Shown piece after piece: positions 59,887-64,000 of a DNA stretch of 64,000 nt (positions are counted from its first letter, which is position 1; the number at the start of each line of letters is the position of its first letter). The stretch comes from Acidiferrum sp963771295 (lineage in GTDB: Bacteria; Acidobacteriota; Terriglobia; Acidiferrales; UBA7541): positions 1,116,001-1,180,000 of the forward strand of contig CAVYTB010000013.1 of assembly GCA_963771295.1 (NCBI GenBank), written 5' to 3'. The notes under the pieces are model-generated. The model was not told the origin of the DNA. It did not search any database and saw nothing but the letters and a program-made list of their open reading frames with translations. Position numbers and translations under genes: made by a program.

Positions 59887-61844
59887 ATGCCCGTCAAAAC
59901 ATGCAAATACCGATTCGGTCCGTTTGAACTCAGAACTCAAACCAGGGAGCTGTATAAGCATGGCGTAAAGCTGAAGTTGCGCCCGCAGGCCTACCAGGTC
60001 CTGGCGGTACTGCTAGAGAGGGCGGGGGATGCCGTAACACGCGAGGAGCTGCTGAAGCGGGTCTGGCCGTCGGACACGTTCGTGGACTTTGAGCATGGGC
60101 TAAACACCGCGATTAAAGAGCTGCGAGGAGCGCTGAGCGATTCGGCTACGGAGCCCAGGTACATCGAAACGTTGCCAAAACTGGGATACCGGGTAATCAC
60201 ACCGGTAGAGGGGGTGGCCGGGGCTGCCGGGGTGAGCGACGAGGAGAGCACCGCGAAGCTGGCACCGGGGGCCGATGGAAGCTTAGGGGAACCGGCAGAG
60301 TTGGCTGTCGCGGCCGGTTCCCGGCAGGTTAACCGCAGAAAGTGGCAGTGGGTAGCATTGGCGGTGATTGGAGCGGCGGTCATCGCGGGTTCGCTGGCAA
60401 TGTTGAAGAGGGCTCACTCGGGACATTCCGCACAAATCGCGGACGCGCGCGGGCGGACGATGCTGGCGGTACTTCCCTTCGAGAATTTGACCGGAGAGGA
60501 AGGACAAGAGTATTTCAGCGACGGACTGACGGAAGAGATGATCGCGCAACTGGGACGGTTGGACCCGCAGAAATTTGGGGTCATTGCGCGAACGTCGGTG
60601 ATGCATTACAAGCACACTTCGGAAAATATGGACCAGATTGGGCGGGAGTTGGGAGTGCAGTATGTGCTGGAAGGAAGTGTGCGAAGGGATTCGGGCAAGG
60701 TGCGGATCAACGCGCAACTGATCGAAGTGGCCGGGCAAACGCACCTGTGGTCGCAGGAGTACGATCGCGAGCTGACAAATTTATTGACGGTGCAAGCGGA
60801 GATCGGCTGGAAATCTCCGACGAGATCCAGCTGACGTTGGGAGGACCAAGGCTGAGCGCGCCAGTGCATCCGTCGTCTTTGACGCCGCAGGCTTGCCAGG
60901 CCTACGACCTGTATCTAAAAGGGCTGTTTTTCTGGAACAAGAGAACGGTGGCGGGATTTCAGCAAGGCGTAAATTATTTTCAGCAGGCTATTGCGAAGGA
61001 TCCGAACTACGCGCCAGCTTACGCAGGTTTGGCGAATAGCTACACACTGTTGACGGGCTACAGCCTGGCGCCCTCCTCACAATATATGAGCAAGGCGCGA
61101 ACCGCCGCATTGCGGGCGCTGGAACTGGATGAAACCTTGCCGGAAGCGCACATTGCGCTGGCCTTGATCGTGGAAAACTATGATTGGGACTGGAACGCAG
61201 CGGAGAAACAATACCGGCGCGCGATTGAGCTGAACCCCAACTATGCGACGGCGCACCAGTGGTATGCGGAGTATCTAACATGGCGCGGGCGCTTTGATGA
61301 GGCGCTAAGAGAGAGTGAAATGGCGCGGCAGCTGGATCCGCTTTCGTTAATTATTGCCGCGGATCAGGGCGAGATTTTCTACTATTCGCGACAACATGGG
61401 CGAGCCATCGAACGCTTTAGGGCCGTGCTGGAAATGGATGACAATTTTTCGCGAGCACATATGGTGCTCTACTCCTATATCGCGAATGGTCAACATAAGG
61501 ACGCCCTATCGAACATAGAGAGATGGAGGCCGATGTCAGGCGAGGGACCAGCGCTGTGGGAGGCACAAGCTTACGCGGAGGGGCGGTCCGGAAACCTGGA
61601 AAAGGCACGAGACGCGCTGAGGAAGTTAACGGAAGCAAACCAGAAAGAAGAGCTAGACCCCGGCGTTTTCGTGTTTGCAAATCTGGGGGTCGGGGATAAC
61701 GAACAAGCGATCGCGTGGCTGCAGAAGGGCTACGAGAAGCACTCTAACGTGTTAACGACGCTGAAGGTGGAACCGGCGTTTGATCCGCTGCGAGGCAATG
61801 CGCGGTTTCAGGAATTGCAACGCAAAGTTGGGCTGGCGGAGTGA
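59887..61844 (+). pseudogene. Winged-helix/TolB-like/TPR regulator, frameshifted
   Basis: ATG at 59887 begins an OmpR-type winged helix (YRFGPFELRTQTRELYKHGVKL, then LRGALSDSATEPRYIETLPKLGYRV), as in CadC-like acidobacterial regulators. A membrane helix follows near residue 150, then a TolB-like block (LAVLPFENLTGEEGQEYFSDGLTEEM). Near 60805 the frame breaks (one base missing in GAGATCGGCTGG) and resumes as tetratricopeptide repeats (NYAPAYAGLANSYTLLTGY; NPNYATAHQWYAEYL). Rejoined length is about 650 residues. A membrane-bound transcription factor if functional. Confidence 0.78.
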
Positions 61845-61879
61845 CGAACAATGGCTGCGTAAAGCAGGCGCGACAGAGT

Positions 61880-61909
61880 TGTAGGGGCACGATGTATCGT
61901 GCCCCTACA
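61880..61909. repeat. Perfect 14-base-arm palindrome between convergent genes
   Basis: TGTAGGGGCACGAT-GT-ATCGTGCCCCTACA. It lies between two converging genes and could act as a bidirectional terminator, though no T-run follows on either side. Confidence 0.75.
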
Positions 61910-61922
61910 TAGGGATTCGCGA

Positions 61923-64000
61923 TTACTGCGGGGTTAGGGTCAGGTCATCGAAGCTGACCGAGTAGCTGGAACTGCTGGTGTTTTTGCCGGTGACGGTGAA
62001 CTTGAAAGAATAGTTGCCGGCAGTTGGGAATGTGAAGTTTCCGTAATCCTGGGTGGCATAGCCCTCAGCGGCAGAATATTGATCGAAGGTAGCGCCGGCG
62101 TTGGCGCCGTTGATGGCGAGCTGCGAGATTCCGCGGGTGTTGTATTTCTTGTACGACAAGTTGATGTCATAGGTGCCAGCGGTCGCGACGTTGACGGTAA
62201 AGGTGACGTTGTCGCCGACTTTGGTGGCATCGATGATGGTGCCGGTGACGTCGGGGAAAGCGCTATAGGTGAACTGGCGGAACGTGGGGCCAGAGCTAAC
62301 GGCGGCGAGTTTGGCAGTCTGATAGACGACGGGAGTTTTGCTGGCGCTGGAACTGTTCAGGCTCCAGGTGATGATTTCCTGGATGGCAGTTGAACCGCCG
62401 ACGCCGCCGGTGAATCCGACGAACGCAGTGTTTGCGCCAACGGTGGATGGAATATTGATGGGCCAGGAAGTGGTGAAGGTCTGCGTGGTGTTCACCGTGT
62501 CGGTAATGGTCATGGTTAGAGTGGTGCCGTCGTAATTGAGATGAACCTTAAACGTGTCGCCGCTGTGGAGATTAACGCCGCCGCCGAGAGTGGTGGAGGG
62601 AGTGGTGGGCGAAGCGCCGTTGGTGTACAAGCCGGTGGTGTTAGATCCCTCCCCGGCATTGTTGTAGAGATCGAACTTTACCGCGACGCTTTTCGCGATG
62701 GGAACGTTGGCGCTGGCGGAAGGGTTGGTTACATTGTCAGGACCGTAGCCCAGACCACCGCCGGTAGGACCGAGCGCGGTTGTGCCGGCGTTCTGAATGA
62801 CGAAGGTGAAGCCGTCGGCGCTGGGAGAGGTCAACTGGAAAGTGAAGTCGCTGGTGAAGGCTTGCACGTTGACGGGGACGCCATACCACGCGCTGCCGGC
62901 TGAGTTCTGGGTAGTGTCGGTGAGACGCAACCTGGTGCCGTTAAGTTTGGCAATGCCGTTCAAGTCCAAACCGGTAGCAGTGAATCCGCCGGAATAATTG
63001 ATGTTGGATGGGAGATTGATGGTGTAGGTGGCGGAAGCAACGGCGCTTTGCGAGAAGCCAGCCGCGGCCGCAATAGCTTTGAGGGTGGTGGTGCTGGCAA
63101 CATTGATCGCCGCGGTGTACTTCGTCGAGGACGTAGTCGGCGTGGTGCCGTTCGTCGTGTAGTAGATGGACGCGCCAGCGGTGGAATCACTAAGCGTGAC
63201 GGACTGCGCGGAAGTGTAGGTTCCCGCCGCGGGACTGAACGTAGGAGTAGCGGCGACCTGGCTGGAAATTGTATAGCTAGCACTGGCCACGTTGCTGTCG
63301 AAAAATCCGCTCGCTGACGCTAAGGCCTCGAGGGTCATGGAACTGCTCACGGTGACCGGCCCGGTGTATTGCGTGGACGATTTCGTGGGCGCCGTTCCAT
63401 TGGTGGTGTAGTAGATCGTTGCGCCGGAAGTCGCTGAGGTGATTTTCACTGACTGCGCGCTTGTGTAGGTTCCGCCGACGGGAGAGAACGATGGCGTCGC
63501 CACCTGCGATTCGATGGTTAAAGTTACGCTCGCAACGCCACTAACGCCCGAGGTGCCGGCCTTGGCAATCGCTTTGACAGTTTGCGACGAAGTGATGGCC
63601 AGGGGCCCTGAGTACTGCGTTGATGAAGTGGTGGGAGTGCTGCCGTCGGTGGTGTAGTAGATCGTCGCGCCGCTGGTGGCGTCACTGATGGTGAGTATTT
63701 GGGTGCCAAGGTAGGTTCCAGACGCCAGGCTAAATGTCGGCGTCGCGGTGGTTGGACCTGTGGCTGAGGAGAAAGTCCAGGTACCAATCTTTTGGCTGGA
63801 AGTTTGTCCTCCGGTGCCTCCAGTAAATCCGACGTAGGCGGTCGAAGCGCCAACGGTTGTGGGAATGTCGACGGCCCAAGTGTGGGTAAACACATTCAAG
63901 GTGACGGGATCATTCAAAGTGAGGGTGAGATTCGATCCATCGTAAACGACGTGAGCAGCGAACATGGTGCCGCTGTGCAAGTCGATTCCCGACGGGGTGA
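61923..64000 (-). CDS. Secreted lectin-like protein with chitobiase-type repeats, 5' part outside window
   Basis: The frame is open to the window edge; more than 690 residues are visible. Three tandem repeats of about 80 residues (GATIYYTTDGSTPTTSSTQY, GATIYYTTNGTAPTKSSTQY, GASIYYTTNGTTPTTSSTKY) match the chitobiase/beta-hexosaminidase C-terminal (CHB_HEX_C) family. They are flanked by two L-type-lectin-like domains (the upstream one only partly visible; SAWYGVPVNVQAFTSDFTFQ starts the complete one). A C-terminal beta-sandwich (YDINLSYKKYNTRGISQLAING) resembles a carbohydrate-binding module. Very rich in Thr and Ser. Probably an extracellular polysaccharide-binding protein. Confidence 0.82.
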   Translation of the reverse strand, partial: TPSGIDLHSGTMFAAHVVYDGSNLTLTLNDPVTLNVFTHTWAVDIPTTVGASTAYVGFTGGTGGQTSSQKIGTWTFSSATGPTTATPTFSLASGTYLGTQILTISDATSGATIYYTTDGSTPTTSSTQYSGPLAITSSQTVKAIAKAGTSGVSGVASVTLTIESQVATPSFSPVGGTYTSAQSVKITSATSGATIYYTTNGTAPTKSSTQYTGPVTVSSSMTLEALASASGFFDSNVASASYTISSQVAATPTFSPAAGTYTSAQSVTLSDSTAGASIYYTTNGTTPTTSSTKYTAAINVASTTTLKAIAAAAGFSQSAVASATYTINLPSNINYSGGFTATGLDLNGIAKLNGTRLRLTDTTQNSAGSAWYGVPVNVQAFTSDFTFQLTSPSADGFTFVIQNAGTTALGPTGGGLGYGPDNVTNPSASANVPIAKSVAVKFDLYNNAGEGSNTTGLYTNGASPTTPSTTLGGGVNLHSGDTFKVHLNYDGTTLTMTITDTVNTTQTFTTSWPINIPSTVGANTAFVGFTGGVGGSTAIQEIITWSLNSSSASKTPVVYQTAKLAAVSSGPTFRQFTYSAFPDVTGTIIDATKVGDNVTFTVNVATAGTYDINLSYKKYNTRGISQLAINGANAGATFDQYSAAEGYATQDYGNFTFPTAGNYSFKFTVTGKNTSSSSYSVSFDDLTLTPQ

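Noticed and set aside
29167..61909. CRISPR array from the repeated hairpins
   Set aside because: Units are not evenly spaced, arms vary, and no cas genes are present.
1..64000. tRNA or rRNA genes
   Set aside because: No cloverleaf with a TTCGA-type T-loop plus CCA-side stem and no rRNA core segment was recognised by eye; a covariance search was not possible.

Overview
The window looks like chromosomal DNA of an acidobacterium (Acidobacteriota, Terriglobia-like). This is inferred from gene families and architecture: duplicated complex I clusters, winged-helix/TPR regulators, an M20 peptidase with a Tat signal, many short intergenic palindromes and high GC. No rRNA, tRNA, CRISPR array, transposase or prophage was recognised.

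Bases 1-26,750 are respiratory. A plus-strand complex I cluster (nuoA end, C, D, a fused EF, G, H, J, K, L, M, N; 1-13,017) converges with a minus-strand cluster (25,853 down to 13,824) that reads nuoA, C, D, H, J, K, L, M, N and continues directly into the FO-side ATP synthase genes atpZ, atpI, atpB and atpE, ending in a clear terminator. Neither cluster has nuoB or nuoI in the window, and the second also lacks the NADH module (E, F, G). An isoprenylcysteine-methyltransferase-like gene sits between them. proC lies upstream of the second cluster.

Bases 26,750-28,600 are an AT-richer patch with small membrane proteins and what looks like a decayed toxin/immunity pair (Imm26-like, frameshifted). 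Bases 28,600-33,250 carry an NTF2-like secreted protein and a LiaF-like protein followed by a LytS-type kinase and a LytTR regulator. Bases 33,490-43,640 carry an M20 peptidase, a DtxR-family repressor, pdxT and pdxS (vitamin B6) with a small phosphatase, a hotdog thioesterase, a MocR-type regulator, a large membrane protein and an LRV-repeat protein. Then come icd and mdh of the TCA cycle.

Bases 46,784-51,803 are a minus-strand sulfur/siroheme unit: a near-leaderless cysteine-rich leader peptide, an intrinsic terminator, a siroheme nitrite/sulfite reductase, siroheme synthase, uroporphyrinogen methyltransferase, a tiny membrane protein and a YeiH-family transporter. The leader plus terminator looks like a cysteine-responsive attenuator, which argues that the reductase is an assimilatory sulfite reductase. 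The reductase gene also carries an in-frame copy of one of the intergenic palindromic repeats.

Bases 52,036-64,000 carry a secreted cyclophilin, a PilZ/coiled-coil/TonB fusion, a hybrid histidine kinase, a frameshifted di-haem cytochrome, a frameshifted winged-helix/TPR regulator and the 3' part of a secreted lectin-like protein with chitobiase-type repeats. From about 29 kb on, nearly every intergenic gap holds short palindromes with variable stems but constant loops and tails.
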